In this document: positions 14,098-22,351 of the stretch, in pieces
Layout of the letters: every line of letters starts with the position of its first letter
How positions within the stretch are numbered: the first letter of the stretch is position 1
Source: Promicromonospora sp. AC04
GTDB lineage: Bacteria > Actinomycetota > Actinomycetes > Actinomycetales > Cellulomonadaceae
NCBI RefSeq assembly: GCF_003058225.1
Contig: NZ_QBUG01000010.1
Location: 186,001 to 250,000 of the forward strand
DNA: 64,000 nt
Reading direction: 5' to 3'
Translations under genes and position numbers: made by a program
Notes under the pieces: model-generated
Database searches by the model: none
Told to the model about the DNA's origin: nothing
What the model saw: only the letters and a program-made list of their open reading frames with translations

Positions 14098-15918
14098 ATG
14101 GGGCACTGGGAGGCGGAGCTCACCGAGCTCGTGATGCGGCGCAGCGGTGCGCTGGTCGGCTATGCGTACTCGCTGACGCGGGACAAGTCGCAGGCCGAGG
14201 ACCTGGTGCAGGACGCGCTGGTCAAGGTCTACTCCCGCCTGCGCCGTCCGCCGTCGGCCGGGTCGTCGCAGTTCGACCTGGACAGGCAGGAGGCCGCCAA
14301 CGCCGAGGGGTACGTTCGCCGGGCGATCCTGACGATCTACCTGGACGGGTACCGGCGGCGGAACCACTGGTCCGGTCTCAAGCATCTCCTGGCCGACGAG
14401 GACCGCTCGCCCGGGGCGGACCGGGTGGCCACCGCCCGCGTCGACGTGGGCGTCGCGCTGAAGCGGCTTGCGCCCCGGCAGCGGGAGGCCGTGGTGCTGC
14501 GGTTCTTCGAGGACATGACCGTGCCGCAGATCGCGGCGGCCCTCGGGACGAGCCAGGGCACGATCAAACGGCACCTGTTCGACGCGAGCGTTGTGCTGCG
14601 CCAGGCCCTCGCAGAGGCCTCGGCGCCCGCCATGGACACGGACCTGGACGAGCGGATGGACACGATGGCGGGCGCGGTGCGCCGCCGTCGTGCGGTGAAG
14701 GTCGGCGCCGTGGCAGGCGTGTCGATGGTCCTGGCAGTGGCGCTCGCGTGGGGCGCGTTCGCGGTCAAGCCGTGGATCCGGTCGGAGCCGCTGCCGGCGG
14801 ACGACAAGGTGGAGTACACGGCGGGGTACGTGCCCGCGAGCTGGGACCCTGCCATCGGGTTGTACTGCGGAATGCCGGTCGAGGAGCTCGACGCCATGGA
14901 CGCCGGGACCTATGACGTGGAGATCACCGGGGATCTCGCGCCGGTTGCCGAGGGAACTGACGCCTTCTGGCAGCTCCCGGTCGCGATCTCCGGGACAGTG
15001 CCGGACGACGTGCCCGATGACGAGCGGTCCTACTTCATGACCTCGCCGGTGATCGTCTGGGCGTACGAGGGGCGGGTGGTCGACCTGGGCTCCGGGTGGC
15101 GTGAAAACAGCCCGGACGTCTCGGTGGCGTTGTCCGACGACGGTGCCTGGAGCGGGACGGCAACCGCGGGGAGCTCGACGTCGTGCTGGGAGGAGACGCT
15201 CATACCCGACAGCTTCGGCCAGTACGACAACGAGCGGCCCGGAGCGCGCTACGAGCTGCGCGCGGTCATGGCCGACGGCTCTGTGGCCGGGCGGGCCGAT
15301 GGGAGGGAGGACCTCCTGGTCAGCGCTCCGATCACGGTCGACCTCGACAGCGGTGTGGCCCCGCTGCCGACCTTCGCCGCGCCGTCGGACGACTGCAGCG
15401 GGGCCGCGTACCGGGGCCGGCCCCTGCGGGCGCAGGACCTGCCGGACGACGTACGGGCCGCGGCCGCGGAGCTCCTGGAGGCAGTGACCACCTGCGACGA
15501 GGGCAGGATCGCCGATCTCGGCGCGTGGTTGGACACGGCGCCCAGCTCGGAGCCGAAGACCCGCACGGTCAACGATGTCTTCGCGCTCCCCGAGACCGGC
15601 GGCCGAACGCCGTACGCGACGGTCGCCCGGCTCCTGACCGAGACCGGACCGGTCACCGGGCGGTCGGAGACGTGGTGGACCTGGCCGCGGGTATCTAAGT
15701 GGGTCAACGATGACGCCTCCTGGCAGGAGGCGATAGACGCCGGCGCTGTCACTGAGGAACAGGCCGTGGCGGACCGCGCGGCCGGCCGGTACACGGGGTG
15801 GCAGCTGAAGATCGAGGACCGGCCCGACTCTCCTCGGAAGATCTGGAGCGCCTTCCACGAGGGCGACGACAGCTGGTGCTCCCGTCCGACCGCCCAGGCC
15901 GATCCAGAATGCACCTGA
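14098..15918 (+). CDS. Membrane-tethered SigE-family ECF sigma factor, fused copy 1
   Basis: A single 606-residue chain. Sigma2 spans about residues 15-90 (ALVGYAYSLTRDKSQAEDLVQDALVK is split by the DLVQDAL core) and sigma4 about 118-172 (LAPRQREAVVLRFFEDMT, helix-turn-helix with TSQGTIKRHLFDA). An Arg-rich linker (AVRRRRAVK) leads to one transmembrane helix at about 201-223, then some 380 extracytoplasmic residues. The outer part has one Cys-Gly domain (YCGMPVEEL) and a C-terminal domain (FALPETGGRTPYATVARLL ... WTWPRVSKW) that also ends two split-type partners (22348, 28141). No zinc anti-sigma motif is present. Release by proteolysis or action at the membrane is inferred. The ATG follows GAGAGGAG. 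Confidence 0.85.
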   Translation: MGHWEAELTELVMRRSGALVGYAYSLTRDKSQAEDLVQDALVKVYSRLRRPPSAGSSQFDLDRQEAANAEGYVRRAILTIYLDGYRRRNHWSGLKHLLADEDRSPGADRVATARVDVGVALKRLAPRQREAVVLRFFEDMTVPQIAAALGTSQGTIKRHLFDASVVLRQALAEASAPAMDTDLDERMDTMAGAVRRRRAVKVGAVAGVSMVLAVALAWGAFAVKPWIRSEPLPADDKVEYTAGYVPASWDPAIGLYCGMPVEELDAMDAGTYDVEITGDLAPVAEGTDAFWQLPVAISGTVPDDVPDDERSYFMTSPVIVWAYEGRVVDLGSGWRENSPDVSVALSDDGAWSGTATAGSSTSCWEETLIPDSFGQYDNERPGARYELRAVMADGSVAGRADGREDLLVSAPITVDLDSGVAPLPTFAAPSDDCSGAAYRGRPLRAQDLPDDVRAAAAELLEAVTTCDEGRIADLGAWLDTAPSSEPKTRTVNDVFALPETGGRTPYATVARLLTETGPVTGRSETWWTWPRVSKWVNDDASWQEAIDAGAVTEEQAVADRAAGRYTGWQLKIEDRPDSPRKIWSAFHEGDDSWCSRPTAQADPECT

Positions 15919-15968
15919 CCCGTGGCGCAGCCACCGCGGATCCGACACGCATTCTCGTCACCACCACT

Positions 15969-15996
15969 ATCGTTCTTCCCTCCCACCCGGCAGGGA
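15969..15996 (+). promoter_or_regulatory. Conserved upstream motif of the fused sigma genes, copy a
   Basis: ATCGTT followed by TTCCCT, CACCCGGC and AGGGA, 28 nt long and 29 nt before the start codon. Closely similar blocks lie at 17838 and 19881, each about 30 nt before a fused sigma gene, and at 19690 before a decayed copy. It may be a shared promoter or operator; TCCCT-N10-AGGGA is an inverted repeat. Confidence 0.55.
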
Positions 15997-16024
15997 CCAT
16001 GAGTGGGGAGAGGGGACATCTTCG

Positions 16025-17800
16025 ATGGCGCTGTGGGAGGCCGAGCTCACGGAGCTCGCGACAAGCCGTGGCGGGGCGCTGGTCGGGTACGCGTACTCGC
16101 TGACGCGGGACAAGTCGCAGGCCGAGGATCTGGTGCAGGACGCGCTGGTCAAGGTCTACTCCCGCCTGCGCCGCCCGCCGTCGGTGGGCGAGCAGTCCCA
16201 GCACGACCTGGACCGGCCGGAGCCGAACAACAACGCAGAGGGTTACGTCCGCCGCGCCATCCTGACGATCTACCTGGACGGGTATCGACGGCGGAACCAC
16301 TGGGCGGGCCTCAAGCACCTCCTCGCCGATGACGCCGACTCCCCCGGGGCGGACCGGGTAGCCACCGCCCGCGTCGACGTCGGTGTCGCGCTGAAGCAGC
16401 TCTCGCCCCGGCAGCGCGAGGCGGTGATGCTGCGGTTCTTCGACGACCTGACGGTGCCGCAGATCGCGGCCGCTCTGGGAACCAGTCAGGGGAACATCAA
16501 GCGGCACCTGTTCGACGCGACGGCCGTGCTGCGCCAGGCCCTGGCCGAGGTCTCGGTGCCCGCCATGGAGACCGACCTGGACGAGCGGCTGGACACGATG
16601 TCCGGTGCGGTGCGCCGCCGTCGGACCGCGAAGGTGGCCGCTGTCAGCGGCGCCTCCCTGGTGCTGGCGGGCCTGCTGGCGTTCGCTGTCTGGGGCCCCG
16701 GACGGCTCCTGTCGGAGCCGGTGCCGCCGGCCACCCCGAGCCCGGACGCAGCGGTCGGCGCCGCCTGGGCGCCCGAGGCCTGGCGCTCGCAAGGCCCGCA
16801 GTACCACTGCGGCATGGAGGTGACGGAGCTCGTGTCGTCCTCCGACACCGTGCGCCTGGAGCTCACGGGCGACGTCGGGCCGGCGGACACTCCGTCCGCG
16901 GACGGCGGGCTCGCCGCGCCCGTCCGGATCACCCGGACAGACGCCGAAGGCCCAGCGCTCGACGGCGGGCAGCCCAGGCTGGTCTTCGCGCGGGACGGCC
17001 AGGTGGTCGACCTCGGCCGAGGCTGGCACGAGAACGGTTACACCCTGCCCGGAGCCGGCCAGTCCGCCGACGACGTCGCTGATGCCACCGCCGCTACCGC
17101 GTGCGGGAGATGGACGACGTACGCCGGGGTCAGGGAGGACTGGGAACAGTACGTGGATCCGCGCCCGGCCGGTACCTACGACGTGTACGCGGTGATGCCG
17201 TGGGAAGACGACGCGGGCACGAGCCGCATCGCCGTCAGCGAGCCGGTCACCATGGAGGTCCCTGCGGTCGAGATGTCGGCGGCGGATCCGCTGACCGTCG
17301 ACATCCGCGACGGCTACCAGCCGCCGTGGCTCGAGGGCACGAGCCTCGCCTGCGGGGCCTACGCGTCCGACATCCCTGGTGGTCCGCAGCTGGCTTCGGA
17401 ACGGTCCGGTCTGAGGTTGTCGGCCGAGGCCACCGGCGAGTCCGGCGATCTCGCCGACAAGGTGACCGTCACGTTCACCGAGACCGAGGGGGAGGCGGTC
17501 GACGCGACCCGCACGCCGGTCACGCTGGTCTGGCTCAGCAACGGCAAAGTGGTGGCGGTCGGCAGCGACGTCTGGTCCGACCCCGCGGAGGACCTGCGGG
17601 TCGAAGCGAACGGCACGGCGTCCGTCGAACTGCCGATCGAGCCCGACCGGACCTGCCTCCAGGACCCGGACGCCGGGATGCCGAGGGGGAACCACGAGAA
17701 CTACGACGTGTATGCCCTCACGGAGCTCGACCCCGGCTCGGGCGGCGAGCGGCAGTTCGTCTCCGTGGGTGCATCGTCCACCTATGTCATCTGGGGGTGA
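16025..17800 (+). CDS. Membrane-tethered SigE-family ECF sigma factor, fused copy 2
   Basis: A 591-residue paralogue. Sigma2 and sigma4 occupy about residues 1-172 (DNA-contact turn TSQGNIKRHLFDA), linker VRRRRTAK at about 197 and one transmembrane helix at about 203-223. The outer region holds two related Cys-containing beta domains. The first runs from YHCGMEVTEL to AVSEPVTMEV; the second opens with RDGYQPPWLEGTSLACG and ends RTCLQDPDAG...YDVYALTEL. Paired cysteines in each suggest disulfides, consistent with export. It lacks the C-terminal LPE domain of copy 1. The start ATG lies after GGGGAGAGGGGA. Confidence 0.85.
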   Translation: MALWEAELTELATSRGGALVGYAYSLTRDKSQAEDLVQDALVKVYSRLRRPPSVGEQSQHDLDRPEPNNNAEGYVRRAILTIYLDGYRRRNHWAGLKHLLADDADSPGADRVATARVDVGVALKQLSPRQREAVMLRFFDDLTVPQIAAALGTSQGNIKRHLFDATAVLRQALAEVSVPAMETDLDERLDTMSGAVRRRRTAKVAAVSGASLVLAGLLAFAVWGPGRLLSEPVPPATPSPDAAVGAAWAPEAWRSQGPQYHCGMEVTELVSSSDTVRLELTGDVGPADTPSADGGLAAPVRITRTDAEGPALDGGQPRLVFARDGQVVDLGRGWHENGYTLPGAGQSADDVADATAATACGRWTTYAGVREDWEQYVDPRPAGTYDVYAVMPWEDDAGTSRIAVSEPVTMEVPAVEMSAADPLTVDIRDGYQPPWLEGTSLACGAYASDIPGGPQLASERSGLRLSAEATGESGDLADKVTVTFTETEGEAVDATRTPVTLVWLSNGKVVAVGSDVWSDPAEDLRVEANGTASVELPIEPDRTCLQDPDAGMPRGNHENYDVYALTELDPGSGGERQFVSVGASSTYVIWG

Positions 17801-17837
17801 CCCGGAGCGGGCGGCGAACATTCCTGCCGTCCGCTGC

Positions 17838-17866
17838 ATCGTTTTCGCGTTCCCGCCCGTCAGGGA
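17838..17866 (+). promoter_or_regulatory. Conserved upstream motif of the fused sigma genes, copy b
   Basis: ATCGTTTTCGCGTTCCCGCC followed by CGTCAGGGA, aligned base for base with the blocks at 15969 and 19881. It ends 30 nt before the GTG start at 17897. Confidence 0.5.
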
Positions 17867-17896
17867 GCGATGAAACAGGGAGAAGGGACGACTTCG

Positions 17897-19672
17897 GTGG
17901 CGCAGTGGGAGGCCGAGCTCACGGAGCTCGCGACGAGACGTGGCGGGGCTCTGGTGGGGTACGCGTACTCGTTGTGCCGGGACCGGGGGCAGGCCGAGGA
18001 CCTGGTGCAGGACGCGCTGGTGAAGGTGTTCTCGCGCCTGCGCCGTCCGCCCGGTATGTCCGACGGCGGACAGCAGGCCGTAGATCTGGACCGGCCGCAC
18101 CTGACGAACGCGGAGGCGTACGTCCGGCGCGCGATCCTGACGATCTACCTGGACGGCTACCGGCGGCAGAGCCACTGGACCGGCCTCAAGCACCTCCTGG
18201 CCGACGACGACCGGTCGCCCGGCGCGGACCGGGTCGCCACCGCGCGGGTCGACGTCGGCGTGGCCCTGGCCAAGCTGTCCCCGCGGCAGCGCGAGGCGGT
18301 GGTGCTGCGGTTCTTCGAGGACATGACGGTGCCGCAGATCGCGCAGACCCTGGGGACGAGGCCGGGCACGATCACGCGGTACCTCTCGGACGCGATGGTG
18401 CTGCTGCGCGGGTCGCTCGCGGAGATCGTGGCGCCCGCCATGGAGACGGACCTGGACGAGCGGCTGGGCACGGTGGCTGGTGCGGTGCGCCGCCGTCGGG
18501 CCGCGAAGGTGGGTGCGGTCGCCGGTGTGTCGATGGTGCTGGCGGTCCTGCTGGCGCTCGCGGCGCTGTGGGGGCCCGCACGGCTCCTTTCGGAGCCGGT
18601 GCCGCCGGCCACCCCGAGCCCCGACGCCGCGGTCGGCGGAGGCTCGTCGCCCACCTCCTGGCACTCGTTGGGCGAGCAGTATCACTGCGACATGGAGGTG
18701 ACGGACCTGGTGTCGTCCTCTGACACCGTGCGCCTGGAGATCACTGGCGACATCGCGCCAACGGACACTGGGCCAGTTCCCGGCCTCACCGCGCCCGTAC
18801 GGATCACCCGAACCGATGTCGAGGGTCCGGCCCTCGACGGCGGGCAACCGCTGCTGGTCTTCGCGCGGGACGGGCGGGTGGTCGACATCGGCCGGGGCTG
18901 GTACGACGGTGGGTATCAACTGCCTGGCGCCGGCCAGTCCGCGGACGATGTTGCCGAGGCGACCGCCGCCACCTCGTGCGGGTCGTGGACGACGCGCGGG
19001 GGACCCTGGGAGGTGTTCCTGGATCAGCGCCCGGCCGGTACCTATGACGTGTACGCGGTGATTTCGTGGGGCGACGGGTCGGGCATAAGCGATGTGGCTG
19101 TCAGCAAGCCGGTCACCATGGAGGTCCCGGCTGTCGAGATGCCCGACGAGGTGCCGCTGACCGTCGACATCCGCGAGGGTTACCAGCCGCCGTGGCTTGA
19201 GGGCACAACCCTCGCCTGCGGGGTCTACGCGTCCGACATCCCGGGCGGCCCGCGGGTGCAATCGGAGCGGTCGGGTTTGGGACTGGAGAGCGATGCCGCG
19301 CAGTCGGGCATGGGTCTGGACGGCGATTCCGCGGGAGACGATGTGACGATCACGTTCAACGAGACCGAGGGTGATGCCGTCGACATGACTCGCACGCCGA
19401 TCACGCTGGTCTGGCTCAGCGATGGGTACGTGGTCGGGGTCGGCCGCGACGTCTGGTCCGATCCCGTGGAGGACCTCCAGGTCGACGCAGAGGGCGAGAC
19501 GTCCGTCGTAGTGCCGGTCGAAGCCGACCGGACGTGCCTCGAGAATCCGGACGCAGGGATGCCTGCTGGGGACTATGACCTGCATGCGCTCATGGAGCTC
19601 GATCCGGGATCGGCCCGCGAGCGGCAGTTCCTGTCCCTGCACGCCGTGCTCGGATACCGCGTCGGAGGCTGA
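17897..19672 (+). CDS. Membrane-tethered SigE-family ECF sigma factor, fused copy 3
   Basis: A 591-residue protein, the same length and layout as the previous gene: sigma2/sigma4 (about 1-175), RRRRAAK linker, transmembrane helix (about 205-226), then two Cys-Gly beta domains (YHCDMEVTDL; EGYQPPWLEGTTLACG). The recognition turn reads TRPGTITRYLSDA, clearly different from copies 1, 2 and 4, so the promoter preference may have changed. The GTG at 17897 is preferred because it aligns with the MAxWE starts of the paralogues and keeps the GGGAGAAGGGA ribosome site; the ATG at 17870 would add nine residues. Confidence 0.83.
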   Translation: MAQWEAELTELATRRGGALVGYAYSLCRDRGQAEDLVQDALVKVFSRLRRPPGMSDGGQQAVDLDRPHLTNAEAYVRRAILTIYLDGYRRQSHWTGLKHLLADDDRSPGADRVATARVDVGVALAKLSPRQREAVVLRFFEDMTVPQIAQTLGTRPGTITRYLSDAMVLLRGSLAEIVAPAMETDLDERLGTVAGAVRRRRAAKVGAVAGVSMVLAVLLALAALWGPARLLSEPVPPATPSPDAAVGGGSSPTSWHSLGEQYHCDMEVTDLVSSSDTVRLEITGDIAPTDTGPVPGLTAPVRITRTDVEGPALDGGQPLLVFARDGRVVDIGRGWYDGGYQLPGAGQSADDVAEATAATSCGSWTTRGGPWEVFLDQRPAGTYDVYAVISWGDGSGISDVAVSKPVTMEVPAVEMPDEVPLTVDIREGYQPPWLEGTTLACGVYASDIPGGPRVQSERSGLGLESDAAQSGMGLDGDSAGDDVTITFNETEGDAVDMTRTPITLVWLSDGYVVGVGRDVWSDPVEDLQVDAEGETSVVVPVEADRTCLENPDAGMPAGDYDLHALMELDPGSARERQFLSLHAVLGYRVGG

Positions 19673-19689
19673 ATTCCTCACTGCGGCAC

Positions 19690-19800
19690 ATCGTTTTCCC
19701 TTCCCCATCCGTCATCGAGCAGGCCGGTCCGCGGACGGCGTCGCCGAGTCGGACGGTGAGCGGCAGTTCATCTCCGCGAGCACGTTGCACGTTGTACGAG
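19690..19800 (+). pseudogene. Decayed remnant of another fused sigma gene
   Basis: The remnant starts with a degenerate copy of the upstream motif (ATCGTTTTCCCTTCC, 19690 on). It is followed at about 19720-19755 by sequence resembling the paralogues' 'GCCGGCCAGTCCGCGGACG' segment, and at about 19757-19785 by sequence resembling their 3' end (GAGCGGCAGTTC). The order promoter, middle, 3' end with large parts missing suggests an internally deleted paralogue. No open frame is left. Confidence 0.55.
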
Positions 19801-19880
19801 TACGGCGTCGAAAACTGACGATGACCACCGCGGCACGGACCGTTGGCCGCGGTCCCTGTGAATTTCTCGCTGGCAGCCTC

Positions 19881-19909
19881 ATCGTTCTTCCCTTCTCACC
19901 CGTCAGGGA
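19881..19909 (+). promoter_or_regulatory. Conserved upstream motif of the fused sigma genes, copy c
   Basis: ATCGTTCTTCCCTTCTCACC followed by CGTCAGGGA, 27 nt before the start at 19937. Of the copies it agrees best with both others. Confidence 0.55.
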
Positions 19910-19936
19910 GGATGACAGCGAGAGGGGAAGTCTTCG

Positions 19937-21697
19937 ATGGCGCAGTGGGAGAACGAGCTCGAGGAGCTCATGGCGCGGCGCAGCCGCGCACTGGTGGGGT
20001 ACGCGTACACGCTGACGCGGGACAGGGTGCAGGCCGAGGACCTGGTGCAGGACGCGCTGGTCAAGGTCTTCTCGCGCCTGCGGCGCCCGCGGGGGATGGA
20101 CGACGACGGCGGGCACGTCATGGACCTGGACCGCGACCAACCCGTGCTGACGAACGCGGAGGCCTACGTGCGCCGGACGATGCTGACCATCTACCTGGAC
20201 CGCTTTCGGCGGCAGAGGAACTGGACGGGGATCAAGCACCTGCTGGCCGATGAGGACCGGGTCCCCGCGGCGGAGGGCGTCGCGACGGCCCGGGTCGACG
20301 TCGGCGTGGCGCTGGCCCAGCTGTCCCCGCGGCAGCGCGAGGCGGTGGTGCTCCGGTTCTTCGAGGACATGACGGTGCCGCAGATCGCGCAGACCCTCGG
20401 CACGAGCCCCGGCACCATCAAGCGGCACCTGTTCAACGCGATGGAGCTGCTGCGCGGTTCGCTCGCGGAGATCGCGGCCCCCGAGATGGACACCTCGTTC
20501 GAGGAGCGGCTCGGCGCGGTGTCCGGTTCGGTGCGCCGCCGCCGGGCGGTGAAGGTCGGCGCCCTCAGCGGCGCCTCGCTGGTGCTGGCGGGCCTGCTGG
20601 CGATGGCGGCCCTGTGGGGGCCCGCGCGGCTCCTGTCGGAGCCGGTCGTACCGGCCACGCAGAGCCCCGATGCCGCGGTCGGCGGCGGCTGGGTGCCCAG
20701 CGCCTGGGAGGAACAGGGCCCGCAGTACGAGTGCGGCATGGAGGTGACGGAGCTGACGTCCACCTCCGACAGGGTGCGCCTCGAGCTCACCGGCGACGTC
20801 AGGCCGTCGGGCTACGGCCTGGAGGCGCACGTCCGGGTCACGCGGACCGACAAGGCCGGGCTTGCCCTCGACGGCGGCGCGCCCCTGCTGGTCTTCGCGC
20901 AGAACGGCCAGGTGGTCGACCTGGGCCAGGGCTGGCACGAGGGCGGTTACGTGATCCCCGAGGCCGGCGACACCAAGGCCGACGTCGCGACAGCGTCCGC
21001 GGCGACGGCGTGCGGGGACTGGACGAGCGGCGCGATCAGCGAGGAGTACCTGGACGCGCGCCCGGCCGGCACCTACGAGGTGTACGCGGTGATGCCGTGG
21101 TTCGAACCGGCGTCCGACGACGGTGCCGGCCAGATGGCCGTCAGCGAGCCGGTCACCATGGAGGTTCCCGAGGTCGAGCTACCGGGCGAGGCGCCCCTGA
21201 CTGTCGACATCCGCGACGGCTACCAGCCGGAGTGGCTCGAGGGCACCGATCTGACCTGCGGCGCGCACGCGTCCGACATCCCGGCCGGGCCGCAGGTGCC
21301 GAGGATCCGGTCGGGCCTGGAGCTGACGGCGCAGCCCGCCGGCAGCGCCGACGCCCCCGACGAGAAGGTGAGGATCACGTTCACGGAGACGAAGGGCGAG
21401 GCCGTCGACACGACCCGTACTCCGTTCGCGCTGGTCTGGCTGAGAGAGGGGCGCGTGGTCGGCTTCGGACACGACATCTGGTCCGAACCGGCGGAGAGGC
21501 TGCACGTCGACGCGAAGGGCGAGGCGTCCGTCGTCGTCCCGGTCGAGCCCGACACGACCTGCCTGACGCACCCCGAGGCGGGGCTCCCGGACGGCAGCTA
21601 CGACGTCTACGCCTTCACCGAGCTCGACCCCGGCTCGGACGATGAGCCGCAGTACGTAGCCGTCGAGGCAGCGCTGGGGTACTTCATCGGCGACTGA
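19937..21697 (+). CDS. Membrane-tethered SigE-family ECF sigma factor, fused copy 4
   Basis: A 586-residue paralogue of copies 2 and 3. It has sigma2, a linker loop with DDDGGHVMDLD, sigma4 with TSPGTIKRHLFNA, an Arg-rich linker VRRRRAVK and a transmembrane helix at about 206-227. Two extracytoplasmic Cys domains follow (YECGMEVTEL; RDGYQPEWLEGTDLTCG). Final residues YDVYAFTELDPGSDDE...GYFIGD align with the ends of copies 2 and 3. The ATG follows GAGAGGGGAAG. The next gene is a split-type sigma 75 nt downstream. Confidence 0.85.
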   Translation: MAQWENELEELMARRSRALVGYAYTLTRDRVQAEDLVQDALVKVFSRLRRPRGMDDDGGHVMDLDRDQPVLTNAEAYVRRTMLTIYLDRFRRQRNWTGIKHLLADEDRVPAAEGVATARVDVGVALAQLSPRQREAVVLRFFEDMTVPQIAQTLGTSPGTIKRHLFNAMELLRGSLAEIAAPEMDTSFEERLGAVSGSVRRRRAVKVGALSGASLVLAGLLAMAALWGPARLLSEPVVPATQSPDAAVGGGWVPSAWEEQGPQYECGMEVTELTSTSDRVRLELTGDVRPSGYGLEAHVRVTRTDKAGLALDGGAPLLVFAQNGQVVDLGQGWHEGGYVIPEAGDTKADVATASAATACGDWTSGAISEEYLDARPAGTYEVYAVMPWFEPASDDGAGQMAVSEPVTMEVPEVELPGEAPLTVDIRDGYQPEWLEGTDLTCGAHASDIPAGPQVPRIRSGLELTAQPAGSADAPDEKVRITFTETKGEAVDTTRTPFALVWLREGRVVGFGHDIWSEPAERLHVDAKGEASVVVPVEPDTTCLTHPEAGLPDGSYDVYAFTELDPGSDDEPQYVAVEAALGYFIGD

Positions 21698-21772
21698 CCA
21701 ACGAAACCCTCACCCGGCGCGTCATGGTGGTTGTGGAGACGATGACAGCACATACGCACCGGGGAGGTGGCC

Positions 21773-22351
21773 ATGGCGGTATGGGAGAGCGAGCTCGATG
21801 AGCTCATGAGGACGCGCGGAAGCGCCCTCGTCCGCTATGCCTACATGCTCTCCGGCGATCGCGCGCTCGCCGAGGACCTGGTCCAGGACGCACTGGTCAA
21901 GGTCTACTCGCGGCTACGCGGCGTCCCGGGCCGGGGCAGATCGGTGGCCGTGGCCCAGGGCAGCCAGGCGCACGACCTCGAGTCCCCGTTCACGAACGCG
22001 GAGGGCTACGTGCGACGCGCCGTTCTCACCATCTACCTGGACGGCTACCGCAAGCGGCAGCGCTGGACCGGGGTCAAGCACCTCCTGGCCGACGACGACA
22101 GCACCCGCGGCGCCGACCAGGCGGCGTCGGCGCGCGTCGACGTGATGGCGGCGCTCGCCAAGCTCGGCGCGCGCGAACGGGCCTGCGTGGTCCTGCGCTA
22201 CTTCGAGGACATGACGGTGCCGCAGATCGCCGACGCGCTCGGCACCGCCCAGGGCACGGTCAAGCGCTACCTGTCCGACGCCACCGCGAACCTGCAGGAG
22301 ATCCTGCGCCCCGACGATTTCCGACCGGCCGAAGGGAGGGCCGCCCGATGA
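21773..22351 (+). CDS. SigE-family ECF sigma factor, split pair 1
   Basis: A 192-residue stand-alone sigma with sigma2 (ALVRYAYMLSGDRALAEDLV) and sigma4 (LGARERACVVLRYFEDMTV, helix-turn-helix TAQGTVKRYLSDA). It ends shortly after sigma4 at RPAEGRAAR, where the fused genes continue into the membrane helix. The ATG at 21773 has GGGGAGG upstream; a GTG two codons earlier is less well placed. Its stop overlaps the next start as ATGA, so the partner is translationally coupled. Confidence 0.9.
   Translation: MAVWESELDELMRTRGSALVRYAYMLSGDRALAEDLVQDALVKVYSRLRGVPGRGRSVAVAQGSQAHDLESPFTNAEGYVRRAVLTIYLDGYRKRQRWTGVKHLLADDDSTRGADQAASARVDVMAALAKLGARERACVVLRYFEDMTVPQIADALGTAQGTVKRYLSDATANLQEILRPDDFRPAEGRAAR

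Noticed and set aside
15749-19708. A very long open frame on the minus strand opposite the fused sigma genes
   Set aside because: It is antisense to well-supported sigma genes, is Arg/Pro/His-rich without domains, and repeats because its template repeats. It is a GC-rich shadow frame.
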